A stretch of DNA of 64,000 bases from Lineolata rhizophorae (taxonomy: Eukaryota > Ascomycota > Dothideomycetes > Lineolatales > Lineolataceae), in the NCBI GenBank assembly GCA_010093515.1, contig MU001673.1, positions 1 through 64,000 of the forward strand, in the 5' to 3' direction. A program made the translations under genes and the position numbers. Under the pieces are notes generated by a model. It saw nothing but the letters and a program-made list of their open reading frames with translations. It was not told where the DNA came from and did no database searches. Below, piece by piece: positions 48,801 through 60,722 of the stretch. Position 1 is the first letter of the stretch. Every line of letters starts with the position of its first letter.

Positions 48801-50101
48801 TGGCTATACACAACACGCGAGGCTTAAGATGCGCACGGGTGGTAGCATCGGGCGTGTCCCACGCTCGATTGGCAGCAACCTCCCCGAAGGCGACGGCTAC
48901 TTCTGGGACCTAACCAAGGCGCACCAGAAGCCCAAGGAAGAGCACGAACTGCGTCTGCCCGTCAAGTATCGATACCGGTCACCCGTGGTGTTTGAGTTCC
49001 ATGTTCCCGGGCGGCGCAAGGCCGACGCCTACGCTATTGTCTGGCTGCAGCATCTCATCGACAATGAGGACACGCCAATCAACGTGCCCATCTGGCAGAC
49101 AGCGCGCCCCGCGCGGCTCACGCAGAACTACATCACCGAAGAGAACTGCAAGAAAGAAGTTGGGCTCGAAGACCTTAAGGAAGTTGGGCGGCTACAGTTC
49201 CGGGGGCGATTTAAGGCCGGCATGGACGAGTCGCACGAGCGCTTCGTGATCGACTCGGACTCACGCGAGACGTACGAGACGTGGGAGGCGTGCGTGGCCG
49301 AAGGGGTGCGACAGCGCGTGGTGGAGAAGGAGCTACCGGAGCGCGTGGCGGCGCTGCACGCCGAGAGCCTGACGGAAGGCCGCGACGTGCTCCGGGACGC
49401 GCCCGAGGAGGAGAAGGAGAAGTGGCTGTCGCGCGACGGGACCGACTGGAGCGGCGCCTTTGGGCACGACCCACGGGCCTACATGGACGCACGCGGCCGC
49501 AAGCGGCGCGAGCCGGGCACCGACCCGCCCCTGCACGACCCGCACCACCCGAGCGAGGACGAGGAGCGCGAGGCCGAGGACGAGGACGAGCGCGACAGCA
49601 GCAGCGAGGACCTAGGCATTCAGGACGCCGAAAACACGGGCAGCGCGGCCGACATGGACGGCCAGCGGCAGCAGGCGCAGCACCGGCGTGCGCAGCAGGA
49701 GCAAGGCAAGTCAGTGGACGGAGCTGCGGGCGAAGACGATATGCCGAGCAACGAGGTGCGGGCGTCGGTCGATACGCAGGCGACCAACGGGACGGCGACG
49801 TCGACGTCGAACGCCAGCGCAAGCGCCGGCAACGTGAACAGGCAGAACAGGCGCACCGAGGAGCGCAAGCAGCGCGGGCTGATGCAGTGGACGCCGGCGC
49901 GCAACGCCAAGTTCGCCAAGGACCAGGGCATCATTGGGATGAGGAAGGTGAAGGGGAAGATCACGGGGGGGTTGGAGGGGAGGAAGCCGGGGGTGGAGAC
50001 TGGTGAGTTTCGCTCTTCGATATTTTGCCCTTTTGGTTTTCGATTGCCGTTCTCCGGTTCGCGAAACGCGCGTACTGACTTGAGTTGCAGAAACCGGCTG
50101 A
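45856..50101 (+). CDS. Mug190-like SMP/C2-domain lipid-transfer protein
   Basis: Tricalbin-like ER membrane-contact-site protein (Mug190 group), expected to move lipids between membranes. Nine exons (45856-46158, 46223-46258, 46310-46416, 46469-46736, 46789-46963, 47018-48330, 48401-48622, 48682-50002, 50091-50101) give 1251 residues. A charged N terminus leads to SYEPMFNVLEKRAMGLCAGI and a hairpin of membrane segments (CAGIFVGIILVGKM). The SMP domain runs from LLPESVEWMNTFLGIVWGL to the SNFVNYAI region. The first C2 domain has GSDPYITLTFSKYGKPMY with NPIWEE. A second C2-like unit (VYRTRSKAVSSQPIFNAGTE) follows, and the tail is acidic and Gln-rich. The last exon has 11 bases, completing ETETG and stop. 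The family is standard in ascomycetes; meiotic up-regulation is known only in fission yeast. Confidence 0.92.
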
Positions 50102-50829
50102 GCGAGGTGCTTGTTGGACACTGAGGTCTAGGCTGGTTTCCCGGGCCACTTCACCTCCTCTGGCCGCAGAATGGTTAGTGGTGGTTGCGGAAGGACGAAG
50201 GGTGTTACGGACTGCTGCGTAATCAGGACGAGATTGGCGGAGCTGCAGCCGGCGTGAAATTGCTATGCCGGGCAGATAGTCCTTGTGTACGAAGCATAAT
50301 GTATTTTTAACGGAGCCATGTGTACGGTAATCATGAGAGCAAAAGTATTTTTAAGTTGCTGGAGGGCTGGGTATCGGAGTAGCGTATTAAATCGTGATAT
50401 TGATTGGTGCAGGGAGCCCACCGAGAAGAGGAGAATAACGATCTACTCGGATAGCTAGGTATTTACATGTTAATTGAGTTAGCCGTTACTGGTCTTCGGG
50501 GAAGAAGTGTAAATTACGAGAGCGGGGGCCAACTTCTTGTACGCAGTTTTTTCGAGCAATGAAGAGGACCCTAATGTCAGATTTATAACTCCAGCTATAC
50601 TAGACACGGCCGTAATCAACGTTTTCCATTTTTTATCCAATTGGCATGAAATAAGAACACGGCTAGATTCCGCGGCACATGAGCAAAACTCGCCGCTCTC
50701 AGTCCCAAGGCATTCGTATAATCGTCCAGCTTCGTTAAGAAAACATAATGTAAAACTGCCACCAAAAGCGTCGCATGCCAACAAAACCCTACTGAGGCCT
50801 CGGCCCTACGAATTTGCCGCCCCGGGTTC
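50102..50829. other. Convergent 3' region of Mug190 and MFS transporter
   Basis: About 730 bp between two 3' ends; moderately AT-rich with no supported gene. Confidence 0.5.
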
Positions 50830-52982
50830 CTACCTCTCATCCACCTTCTCCACCCTGGCGGTCTGGCTAAGTTCAATGGGCCCCTTCTCCAAATCGCCCC
50901 GATGATACGCCTCGGCGTAGCCGCCAGTCTCGGCGGCCAGAAGCGGGCCTTTGCGGCCGATCTTGTGCCAGGGCAAGCTGAACAAGGCGTCCATGCTCTC
51001 GAGCGAGCGGCCGGCCGTCTCGGGCAGGAAGAGCCACATCCACAGCAGGCCGAGCAGGGTGACGACGGCGAAGAACCAGAAGGTGCCCTGGGGCTTGAGC
51101 GAGTCCATGGTGAGCATGAGGGGCACCGCCTTGGAGTTGCCGTACTGGTTGACGAAGTGGAAGCACATGACGAGCGAGGAGCCGAGGGCGCGGACCCGCA
51201 GGGGGAAGATCTCGGCGTTGATGAGGTACTGGATCGAGTTCCAGCCGAGGGCCCAGCCGGCGCCGCTGAAGTAGATGAAGACGATGGCGCCCGTGGCGGC
51301 GTTCTTCTTGGCGCCCGAGAGCGCCGCGTCGCCGGCGCCGAGCTCCGGCACCGCCGACAGCAGGATCGCCACGTACAGCATCGACACGAACTGCAGCGTG
51401 ATGCCGCAGCCCAGCGCGCGCTTGCGGCCCAGGAAGTCGACCAGGAAGAGCGCGCACGCCAGCGACGAGACGAGCTTGACCACCCCGAAGATGCACGTCG
51501 CGAACAGCTTCTCATTCTGGCCCTTGATGCCCAGCAGTGCGAAGTACTCGGGCGCGTATATGGTGACGCTGTTGGCGCCCGACCACTGGCTGAGCAGTTG
51601 CGAGAGGATGCCGATGTGGATGCGGTACCGGTTGGCGGGTATGAGGAAGAGCTCCTTAATCGTACCGAACCAGCCGGCGCCGAGCGTAGCCTCACGTTCC
51701 TAAAGGGTGGGTTAGAGTATGTAAAAGAGGTGGATATGGCAAGGGAGTGCTGGGATGATATGGCAAGGTTGTCAAAACAAACGAAATATATTGGGACGCA
51801 TAAGAGTCGGCTTAATGACAGGATCAAATGAGAACAAGTGCGACAAGTACTCTGAGCTGAAAGTTGAGTAGACAACCAAGTGAGATGATTACGGAGATCG
51901 CATAACAGCGACACGTACTCTATTCAATTGATCTTCGATATCCAAGAGTTCGGTCTGAACATAAGGATGCTCCACAGGAAGTTTGCGGATCCTGCTCATG
52001 ACGTCGCGGCCCTTCTCAACCTTGCCCACCTTGATGAAATAGCGAGGCGACTCGTACACGCCAATAGTGAGAATGAGGATGATTCCAGCAAACATGATGT
52101 GCATCGTGGTTGGGACAATCTGCGTTGGTTAATTAGTAACCTGTTGATAGGAAACAAGACCACACATGGTTTGGCTAACCCATTGATTGGCATCGCCATT
52201 GGGAATGTTCTTCGCAGAACCCCAGCTCGCAAAGTAGGCCAACATGATGCCGAGGTAGACTGAGCCGGAGAACATGCAGATGCAGAGGCCGCGAATGGAT
52301 CGCGGCGCGACTTCCGCGAGGTAGGTCTAAAATCGTACTACTAGTCAACATATCCTTTAACTACAACGTCCGGTCTGAAAAAAGGCACTTACGGGCGCCA
52401 CGACGCAAGTTTGGCCGATGCCTAGCCCGGCGATGAACCTCCCGGCGTACACTTGGCCGATGTTCCCGTCGGCAGTCAGGAAGATGACGATGCCGACGAT
52501 CCAGATTGTGCAGAGTTCCCTCGCGGCCCACACGCGGCCGATGCGGTCGCACAACAGAAAAGCACTGTAGCAAAGTCAGCACAAGAAAGCTGAGCTAGCT
52601 GCGTGCGCAAAACAATGGAGATAGCACCAACATCAATGCGCCGCCGACGCAGCCGATCTGCACCATTGCGGTAATGTTCCCTGTGAGCTGGGCGATTTCA
52701 TCTGCGCTCTTGTCCGGATCGTCGAGACCGTACCTCCTGATGAAGGAGATCTGCTGGATTGTCCCCGATATCAAACCCTCGTCGATGCCTACAGTGAATT
52801 GTTGGAATCAGAACCATTGGGCATTTCATTGTTGTTCAGGGATATTTGAATTGCATTTTACCTCGCGCAGCACCCATCAGTCCAAACGTGAAGACCGCGT
52901 ACCACAGCTTCCAATTGAGCGCCTCGCGCGGCGTGTCGCTCATCTTCGCCTTGAAGATGTTGGTTGCCGCGCCGCCGCCCAT
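50830..52982 (-). CDS. MFS sugar transporter (quinate permease/hexose family)
   Basis: Plasma-membrane sugar porter; the substrate is uncertain (hexose, disaccharide, galacturonate and quinate carriers all share this fold). Six exons (52982-52862, 52788-52632, 52564-52393, 52326-52180, 52119-51919, 51699-50830) give 555 residues. Motifs in order: ARGIDEGLISGT in span 1, DRIGRVWA (loop 2-3), AGRFIAGLGIGQ in span 4, TYLAEVAPRSIRG, YESPRYFIKVGK (PESPR-like), SQWSGANSVTIYAPEYFAL in span 7, DFLGRKRAL, and LPETAGRSLESMDALF (PETKG-like) at the end. All joins keep the frame. It lies upstream on the same strand side as the Ldh2-type dehydrogenase, which could act on the same substrate class. Confidence 0.91.
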
Positions 52983-54534
52983 CTTGAAAGATGTCTACCG
53001 GACGATTCTAGCAGAATAGACGAGAGGGGATCGACTGGTTGAATCAAGGGAGACTGGACGTCAACGCCACGTCCCGAGGGCGGTGCTAGGCTGGCGACGT
53101 TGATAGGCAAGATCTGGTTCTCCACGCGCGTGCCTGGACCAGTTTGCGCTATTCGCCAAGCAACGTAACAGAGTTCCCGCGATAGAACTGGGCAATAAAA
53201 AGTGAAGACGAGCTCTCTCCCACAACGCCCTAGACCAAGCACGCATCTTGGGCGGGAACGCGGGACTCGATCACTTATAAACCGCCGCACCTTGCTCCAT
53301 CCTTAGCCCTGATCTTCTCCCACCCGGCCCCTCACGATAATTTCCCGCGTTAGAAAGTCCCACCGAGTGGAGTGCCGTGGCCGTAGTCGCCGCTTACGCA
53401 CCGCATCACATCGCAGGCCCTTCTCTGCACGCAGCATCGTCGGGGCGCCGCGTTGTAACATGGCACCGGGGTGTGCAGCCAAGGGCGGGGAGGGTTGGGA
53501 AATAAAAAACGCCGATCCAGACCCAAAGGCGCAGGTGCTACCGCCCGTATCTTCTGAGTGGCACGTCGGTCGATTTCCCAGCGAGGATCAGAGAAGCTGA
53601 ACAAGGGCGGGGGGCCCAACGACTGACCACCGGTGCATGCACGACGCGGAGGTCCCGAGGAGCGGCCGAGAATAAAGAAGCCTCGGGTGGGATAATCCGG
53701 GGTGTGGTGGGTTGCGTGCGGAGGGCGAAGATCTGCGGGGCGGGAAACCTGCCTTGCTCGCTGATCTACACGCGTGGAAACACAACGGGCGTGCTGAAGG
53801 CTCGTAATGCCTGCGGCCGCGGGGAAGACGAGCACGGTGCATCGTGTCGTGATCGGGATGATGTTGTTGGCCGGGCTGGGCGTGGGCGAGGCGCCGAGCT
53901 TGTCCCCAGCAAGAGAAGCTGGGCCGAGCTTGGTTGCGCCACGACGGGTGCGCTTGCCCCACGGGGAAATGCAAACGGCTTTTCGTCGGCTTTGCCTCCG
54001 TAGGCTCACAGGGATGCGTTGCATCGGGATCCAAGCCTTCGGAGGAATTTTCCCTTTCCTTGATCACCGGAAGGGCAATTCGACCCGCAAACGTTGTCGG
54101 CGCTGTCTGCCGTAAATCTTGAGCTGAATTCAAACCCGAATCGACGAAGCTATGACTGAGCGGCAGTGCTATCCATCATGCCAAAATATTGAGGCATGAA
54201 CCAGACGGACAACGGAAGTTTTTGTAGACTGATCTATTTGTGTACCTATCTATTAGCGTGTTCTTGTCCTAGATGCAGCTAGCAGCCGACTCCGACCCTC
54301 ATGCACGACGGAAGGCTGCTCCTGGACCAGACCCATGGTATGGCCGTAGGGGCTACGATAGCCGGCCGGAACTCAACAAGACCCTGAAGAGCACTATACC
54401 CGAGTCACGGCCCGAAAGCTTCTAGCTTTGGGGCGGGAAAAATACCTACTCTGTTCTCTTGGCCTGTATGACGGTGTCAACCAGCCCTATCGTGAGTATG
54501 TTGCAGCATCTAGCGTACTCGTCCATCCATACCA
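52983..54534. other. Spacer between MFS transporter and dehydrogenase
   Basis: About 1.55 kb: transporter promoter nearer 53000-53300 and the dehydrogenase 3' end near 54300-54534. The GC-rich middle (53380-54020) has open frames by composition on both strands, none with a recognisable domain. No repeat, tRNA or transposon end was seen. Confidence 0.45.
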
Positions 54535-55614
54535 CTACTCCGAGATTGGCTCAACGCCTACGTGCCTCGCCTCCTCGTTGAGGGCCGCAATCTCCGCCTC
54601 CACGTACGGGATGCCCGTCCTCTCCCGCTCCTCCTTCGTCACCAGCTCGATCTCGCCCGGGAAATAGACGCGGTCGACGCCTTGCATCTTCTCGGCGCCC
54701 ACCACCCTCTGGTACAGGTAGTCCATGCGGTCGCGGAACTCGTTAGCCGAGACGAACAGGTCCGGCCTGAGGGCGACGAAGAAGTGGCCGACGTCGGCCG
54801 GCCGCGACGCGTCGTAGGGGCTGGCGACGTGCCCGGCAAAGGCACTGCCCGTCAGCACGCCGGCGAAGACGTCCATCATGATGGCGAGCGCGGAGCCCTT
54901 GGGCCCGCCCACGGGCAACATGACGCCCTCGAGGGCGCGCGCCGGGTCCGTCGTCGGCGCGCCGTCGCGGTCCAGCGCCCAGCCTTCCGGGATCGCCTCG
55001 CCGCGCCGCTCCGCCCGGTACACCTTGCCGCGCGCCGCCACGCTGGGCGCCATGTCGAGCACGAACGGGCGGCCGCGGGGCCCGGCGGGCGCGCCGCAGG
55101 CGATGGGCGACACGCCCAGCAGCCGGTCGCGCGCGCCCCAGGGCGGCAGCGCCGGCGAGCTGTTGGTGAAGACGAGGCAGAGCAGGCCGGCGTCGACGGC
55201 CTGCTGGACGACCCAGGCGGCCATGCCGAAGTGGTTGCTGGCGCGGACGCCGACCAGGCCGATGCCGGCCGGGCCCTTGGCCATGTCGACGGCGGCCGCC
55301 ATGGCGGCGCGGGCCGCCACCGCCCCGAGGCAGTTGGCCGCGTCGACGCGCCCGACGCAGGGCGTCACGGGCGCGACGGCCGGCGACGCCGCGCCCGACA
55401 TGGCGCCCGAGCGCAGCCGCGCCACGTACGACGGCAGCCGGTTGATGCCGTGCGACTCGTGGCCGCGCAGGTCGGCCTCGACGAGGCACGAGGCGACGGT
55501 GGAGGCGTGGTCGGCGGGCACGCCGTTGGCGGCGAGGACGGCGGCGACGAAATCGTGGGCGCGGGAGGCGGCGATGTGGATTTTGGGGGCGGCGGGCTCG
55601 GTGGAGTCGGTCAT
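54535..55614 (-). CDS. Malate/L-lactate dehydrogenase-family (Ldh2) NAD(P) oxidoreductase
   Basis: NAD(P)-dependent oxidoreductase of the Ldh2/YlbC fold, which acts on 2-hydroxy acids such as malate, ureidoglycolate, 2,3-diketogulonate or cyclic imino acids. It is a single exon of 359 residues, the family norm. The opening helix (AHDFVAAVLAANGVPADHAS) and ADLRGHESHGINRLPSYVAR are the active-site region with the conserved His of the SHG motif. VRASNHFGMAA carries the second diagnostic His. VLDMAPSVAARGKVYRAERR and PVGGPKGSALAIMMDVFAGV form the cofactor-binding part. No targeting signal. The specific substrate cannot be told. It is divergent from tryptophan synthase and lies beyond a sugar transporter. 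Confidence 0.9.
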   Translation of the reverse strand: MTDSTEPAAPKIHIAASRAHDFVAAVLAANGVPADHASTVASCLVEADLRGHESHGINRLPSYVARLRSGAMSGAASPAVAPVTPCVGRVDAANCLGAVAARAAMAAAVDMAKGPAGIGLVGVRASNHFGMAAWVVQQAVDAGLLCLVFTNSSPALPPWGARDRLLGVSPIACGAPAGPRGRPFVLDMAPSVAARGKVYRAERRGEAIPEGWALDRDGAPTTDPARALEGVMLPVGGPKGSALAIMMDVFAGVLTGSAFAGHVASPYDASRPADVGHFFVALRPDLFVSANEFRDRMDYLYQRVVGAEKMQGVDRVYFPGEIELVTKEERERTGIPYVEAEIAALNEEARHVGVEPISE

Positions 55615-56227
55615 TTTGCGGGGGATGCGGGGGAGTGAGTGGGGAGATGTAGCTGGGAGTTAATTGAGTGAATCGAGGAGAATGAAAACGATGGGACGAG
55701 ACAGAAAGCAAAGCAGATCGAGAGATGAGTGGCTAGCGGGCCAATTGAGCACAGCCAGCTCGATTATGCGTCGGAGAAGGTGAAAGAGGAGGATTGTCCG
55801 ACTTGATAAACAGACATTTGACTCACGCCGCCCGGGGGTCGGAGAGATCTCCGTGATGACTGCAGAGCGGATGCAGGGCCTAGCCCCAGGTTAGCTCCGC
55901 TCGGCGGCTGGAGTCACGGGCGGGGCTGTTCCTGGCCGAAGCCTTGGAGGGCACGTGACTCGAAGCGCCAGATGCAGCGTTGAAGAGGGATGAAATACTG
56001 TGCGCAGGTCGCCGGGGGGCGGGGGCGAGCCGCCGAGCCGCCGAGTGGCGGGCGCGACGCTCCGGCACCGGCAGCCCGCTGTCCCGCCCTGTAGAAAATG
56101 TCTCCAGCTGGCCTTGCAGTGACTCAATCGAACCCCTACGCCGACTGGCCTTTTCCCCTCCTCTACCACCAGTCCACTTCTTTCCCTTGGCTCCTCCTTC
56201 GCCCTCAATTGACGCGTCCCGCCCGCG
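55615..56227. promoter_or_regulatory. Divergent promoter of Ldh2-type gene and TRP5
   Basis: 613 bp between start codons facing apart. A pyrimidine-rich tract (CCCCTCCTCTACCACC near 56155) precedes the TRP5 start. I did not see a clear TGACTCA (Gcn4/CPC1) site, although TGACTCAATCG occurs at 56120-56130 and contains TGACTCA, so general amino-acid control is plausible. Confidence 0.55.
56120..56126. promoter_or_regulatory. Candidate CPC1/Gcn4 (bZIP) site upstream of TRP5
   Basis: TGACTCA, the Gcn4/CPC1 consensus, lies about 100 bp before the TRP5 start codon. Amino-acid biosynthesis genes in ascomycetes are commonly under this cross-pathway control. Occupancy is inferred from sequence only. 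Confidence 0.55.
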
Positions 56228-58770
56228 ATGGAGGCCATCAAGCAGACGTTTGCGCGATGCAGGGAGGAGAAGCGGGTCAGTGCCCTCCGAAACCCCCGCC
56301 ACAATTGCGGCTTCGTGGCTAATTGGAAAGCTTGTGTGCAGCCCGCCCTCGTCACGTACGTAACAGCGGGGTATCCTCACAATGATGAGACGGCCGACAT
56401 TCTGCTCGGCATGGAGGCCGGAGGAGCAGGTTCGTGCGCCCAATTGCGCCGCGACATTGGCGTGTCTGCTGGACTAAGACGTTCTGCTTTCCTCCAGACC
56501 TGATTGAGCTTGGTATCCCTTTCACCGACCCAATCGCCGACGGCCCCACGATACAAAAGTCCAACACGGTGCGTTGAAATCCCAAGCCTGCTAAGATACC
56601 GCGTCGCAGGTGCTCACAACCGCGCGTCCCTATAGCAAGCCCTCCTAAACGGCGTCACTGTCGTGTCGTGTCTGGAAATGGTGCGCGATGCACGGCGACG
56701 AGGACTGCGGGCCCCGATCCTGCTCATGGGATATTACAACCCGATACTAGCCTACGGGGAGGAGCAGCTGTTGAAGGACTCGAAAGAGGCGGGCGTCAAC
56801 GGCTTCATCGTCGTCGACTTGCCACCCGAGGAGGCGGTGCGGTTCAGGAATTACTGCGCCAAATACGGGTATGCGACAACCTTGACGTAGTCTCTGGCGC
56901 GGCATTCGTACAGCTCTAAATGCTAACCCGACGCTCACCACAGTCTGTCCTACGTTCCCCTGATCGCCCCGGCCACTTCCGAGACGCGCATGAAGCTCCT
57001 GTGCAAGATTGCGGATTCCTTCATCTACGTCGTGTCGCGCATGGGCGTCACCGGCGTCACCGGCACGCTCAACACGGCGCTGCCCGAGCTTCTCGAGCGC
57101 GTGCACCGCTACTCGGGCAACACGCCCGCGGCCGTCGGCTTCGGCGTCAGCACGCGCGACCAGTTCCTGAGCGTGGGGCAGATCGCCGAGGGCGTCGTCA
57201 TCGGCAGCCAGATCGTGACGACGCTGAGCAACGCGGCGCACGGCAAAGGCGCCGAGGCCGTCCGCCAGTACTGCGACGGCATCACGTGCAGGGGCAAGGA
57301 CGCCCCGCTGACACGCGAAGTGGGCATCGTCGAGGCCGTGAGCGGCGCCAAGGAGCCGTCCAACGGCGTGCACGTCGACAAGGTGATCACGGAGGCGGAG
57401 CGCGGCGACGGGCCCGGCCTTGCGGACCAGATCGAGGCGCTCAACGCCGAGGGCGGCGCCGACGACCGGGCCACGCCGGCGCGCTTCGGCGAGTTCGGCG
57501 GCCAGTACGTGCCGGAGTCTCTGATGGACTGCCTGGCGGAGCTGGAGGCCGGCTTCAACCAGATCAAGGACGACGAGGCCTTCTGGGAAGAGTACCGGTC
57601 GTACTACCCGTACATGGGGCGGCCGGGCCAGCTGCACCTGGCAGAACGGCTGACGGAGCACGTGGGCGGGGCGCGGCTGTGGCTCAAGCGCGAGGACCTC
57701 AACCACACGGGCAGCCACAAGATCAACAACGCGCTCGGCCAGATCCTGCTGGCGCGGCGGCTGGGCAAGACCAAGATCATCGCCGAGACGGGGGCGGGCC
57801 AGCACGGCGTGGCGACGGCGACGGTGTGCGCAAAGTTCGGCATGGGCTGCACCATCTTCATGGGCGCCGAGGACGTGCGGCGCCAGGCGCTCAACGTGTT
57901 CCGCATCAAGCTGCTGGGCGCGCAGGTGGTGGCGGTCGAGGCCGGGTCGCGCACGCTGCGCGACGCGGTCAACGAGGCGCTGCGCTACTGGGTCGTGCAC
58001 CTCGCGACGACGCACTACATCATCGGGTCGGCCATCGGGCCCCATCCGTTCCCCACCATCGTGCGCACCTTCCAGTCGGTCATCGGTCGCGAGACGCGGG
58101 CCCAGATGCTCGAGAAGCGCGGCAAGCTGCCCGACGCCGTGGTGGCGTGCGTGGGCGGCGGGTCCAACGCGGTCGGCATGTTCGCGCCCTTCGCCGGCGA
58201 CGCGGCGGTCAAGCTTCTCGGGGTCGAGGCCGGCGGCGACGGCCTCGACACGGCCCGGCACTCGGCCACGCTCACGGGCGGCTCCAAGGGCGTCCTGCAC
58301 GGCGTGCGCACCTACGTGCTGCAGGACGCGCACGGCCAGATCGCCGCGACGCACTCGGTCTCGGCCGGGCTCGACTACCCGGGCGTCGGGCCGGAGCTGT
58401 CGTCGTGGAAGGACGCGCGCCGGGCCCGCTTCGTGGCCGCGACCGACGCCGACGCCCTCGTCGGCTTCCGCCTGCTGAGCCAGCTCGAGGGCATCATCCC
58501 GGCGCTCGAGACGGCGCACGCCATCTTCGGCGCCATGGAGCTGGCCAGAGGCATGGGCGCGGACGAGGACGTGGTGATTTGCCTGAGCGGGAGGGGGGAC
58601 AAGGACGTGCAGAGCGTGGCGGACGAGCTGCCCAAGCTGGGGCCGCGCATCGGGTGGGATTTGAGGTGTAAGTTTTATTTTTTTTTTTTTTGGTTATTCT
58701 TGTCGCTTTGGTTCCTCCGGCTCGCTGCCTCTCGTGCCGAGAATTTCGCTGACATTTTGGGGTAGTTTGA
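56228..58770 (+). CDS. TRP5: Bifunctional tryptophan synthase (alpha-beta fusion)
   Basis: Last step of tryptophan synthesis: the alpha domain releases indole from indole-glycerol phosphate, and the PLP-dependent beta domain joins it to serine. Six exons (56228-56275, 56342-56429, 56498-56568, 56636-56868, 56944-58667, 58766-58770) give 722 residues, as in Neurospora trp-3. The alpha domain reads [11 protein letters not shown], then [20 protein letters not shown] (catalytic Asp) and [14 protein letters not shown]. The linker precedes the beta domain start, [20 protein letters not shown]. The PLP lysine is in [11 protein letters not shown], and the phosphate-binding loop is [12 protein letters not shown]. 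The final coding exon is only 5 bases, completing WDLRF and stop after a 98-bp intron with a long T run. TGACTCA at 56120-56126 suits CPC1 control. Confidence 0.96.
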
Positions 58771-60380
58771 GTGATGGGGGGTACATTGGTAAACCCTTCG
58801 GGAGTGGAGTGGGGAGGGATGCAAGATGAATGATAGGTAGACGTTGGTGGTCACATGACTCGCAGGTATGGCGGAATGTGATTGACACTTAGGAAAAAGG
58901 GTGGTTTCTCTATTCCGTGTCTGCCTTTTGGATGTAGGTATCTCTGCATTACCGGGCGCAAAAAGCTTGGAGTCCAAAATACTACGTGGCATGTTTTGGC
59001 AGTGTTTTCATTCCGTTCCTCGGGAGACTGGCCATGCAGGTCGCGTGGGGCGGTGGCTGGCCGTTCCTGTAGATGCACAGTCGCACTTATGCGGGGCTAC
59101 GGCCTGCATGTGTATACAGCTGCAGGCCGGCCGCTGGCTGCGCTGCCGCCGAGGCCAATGGCTGCCGCCTGCCGCCCTACATAGTACCTGTTTTCCTTGC
59201 GAGGGCTGGGGCGAATGGCGATACATATGTGGACAGGGTACTCGGGTTCTCGTTATCCTTATCGGGCGCAAGAAACTGTTGAGAACGGCGAGCTGGCCGG
59301 GTACTGCTGGGCGCACGCCCGGCTGAGGTGTTTGTGATTTTCGTTTCTTGGTAAGTTTGCGCTTCGACGGCCTAAGCACGTACATACTGTACGGAGTGCG
59401 TGATGATGGGCACGCGGGCGATCGTCCGGCGCGACGAGGAGCCTCGGCCCGGCGGCGTGCGCCGGGCAATTTACGATAAAACGCCGCCCTTTGGATGGCA
59501 GGCAGGCGCGGTACGCGGGGGCAACATCCGGCAGATGGATTGGCCAGAGCAAGGCGGAGCGCGGGTGTATGTACTCGGTACATACGTAAGCAGCAGAGGA
59601 GCTGAAGAACTCGACCCCCGGGGCGCTCAGGCGGTGCTGCGCACGCCACAGGCAAGCCGCGGCGGCCCCTCCCCCTTCCCCCCGGCCGCCGTTTCCCCAG
59701 GGCTTGTGTGGATTCTCCCCGAAACAAGCCGCAGCCTGCGCCGCAAGCGGCGAAGCCAAGCCGAGCCCGCCGGCTCGGCTGCTATTTTTGGGTGCGGCCC
59801 TGAAGCCGAGGCCGGCCATTGGGGAGCGAGGGCGAGGCGGAAAACCGGGAAGGGGATAAGGGGACTGGTCTTTATCGTTATCGGGGGTGATTTTTTCTCT
59901 CCCGGAGTCGGCGAACGAGGTGGAGGGCCGGGGGTGTTGAGTGTGGCACATGTACGATACGTTTGTACGTGTAGCGTGCGGCCGTGAAGAGAGAGCGAAA
60001 AGGAGCTAGAGGTAGCGTGTACCTCGCTGCTGGTTGTGATGATTACGGTGACGCGCATGCACGACTAAGGTGAAGAAGCCAGATGGTCGACCCGCAGCGC
60101 ACGCTCGGGGAACATCCCAGGCTCGTCCGCGCCGTCTTCGCCGGCCGCCTCCCTTTTCCCTGGCCCCGAGATATGTAGCTGAAGCCGGCCCTCTCGCTCC
60201 ACCGTCCGGCCAGCCAGCCCGCCGTCTTCCTTTCTTTCTCGCCCTCGTTCCCCCCTTCTCTTTTTCGCATTCACCCACCGCCCTCGGACCGCCTCGACGA
60301 CGGCAATGTTTCACCACCATTGAACCCACCCCCCCCCGTCCCGCTGGTCCGGCTGCCGAAAAGAAACTCGTTCGCTTCTT

Positions 60381-60431
<51 letters not shown>

Positions 60432-60722
60432 AGACCCTACCTAAACTGTGCATCCCGCACGCCTGCTGCCTCGACCGCCTGCCGCTCCGACTTGGCACAT
60501 TCCGACGAATCTTTCCCTTCGCGACGCAGCTTTCCCGGCCTTTGTTTCACCGCTCCGCCGACTCGCCGGGCCGGCTGCTGTTTGAGAAGGCCGCCCGCTG
60601 CCGCTCGCTACCTCGCCATCGGCTGAAAGAGCTGCGGTGCCACGGCCCCCGGGAGCTTCTTACTATTTTCATCGTCTTGTGAGCGAGGAGCGCCGGCTCC
60701 GCGCGCTGGGCGGGCGAGACGC
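58771..60722. other. TRP5 3' region and long GYP5 promoter/leader
   Basis: About 1.95 kb between tandem plus-strand genes. AT-richer 3' sequence passes into a GC-rich region (59400-59850). From about 60100 a pyrimidine-rich leader with a trinucleotide repeat leads up to GYP5. Open frames on both strands are low-complexity and not domain-bearing. Confidence 0.45.
60382..60430. repeat. (TGC)n / (CTG)n trinucleotide microsatellite
   Basis: About 16 uninterrupted TGC units lie roughly 290 bp upstream of the GYP5 start codon, probably in its transcribed leader or proximal promoter. It is a pure repeat and so likely to vary in length between strains. Confidence 0.95.

Noticed and set aside
56747-58519. 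A 590-codon open frame on the minus strand
   Set aside because: It is antisense to the conserved beta domain of tryptophan synthase; high third-position GC keeps the reverse frame open. Its sequence is Arg/Ala/His-rich noise.
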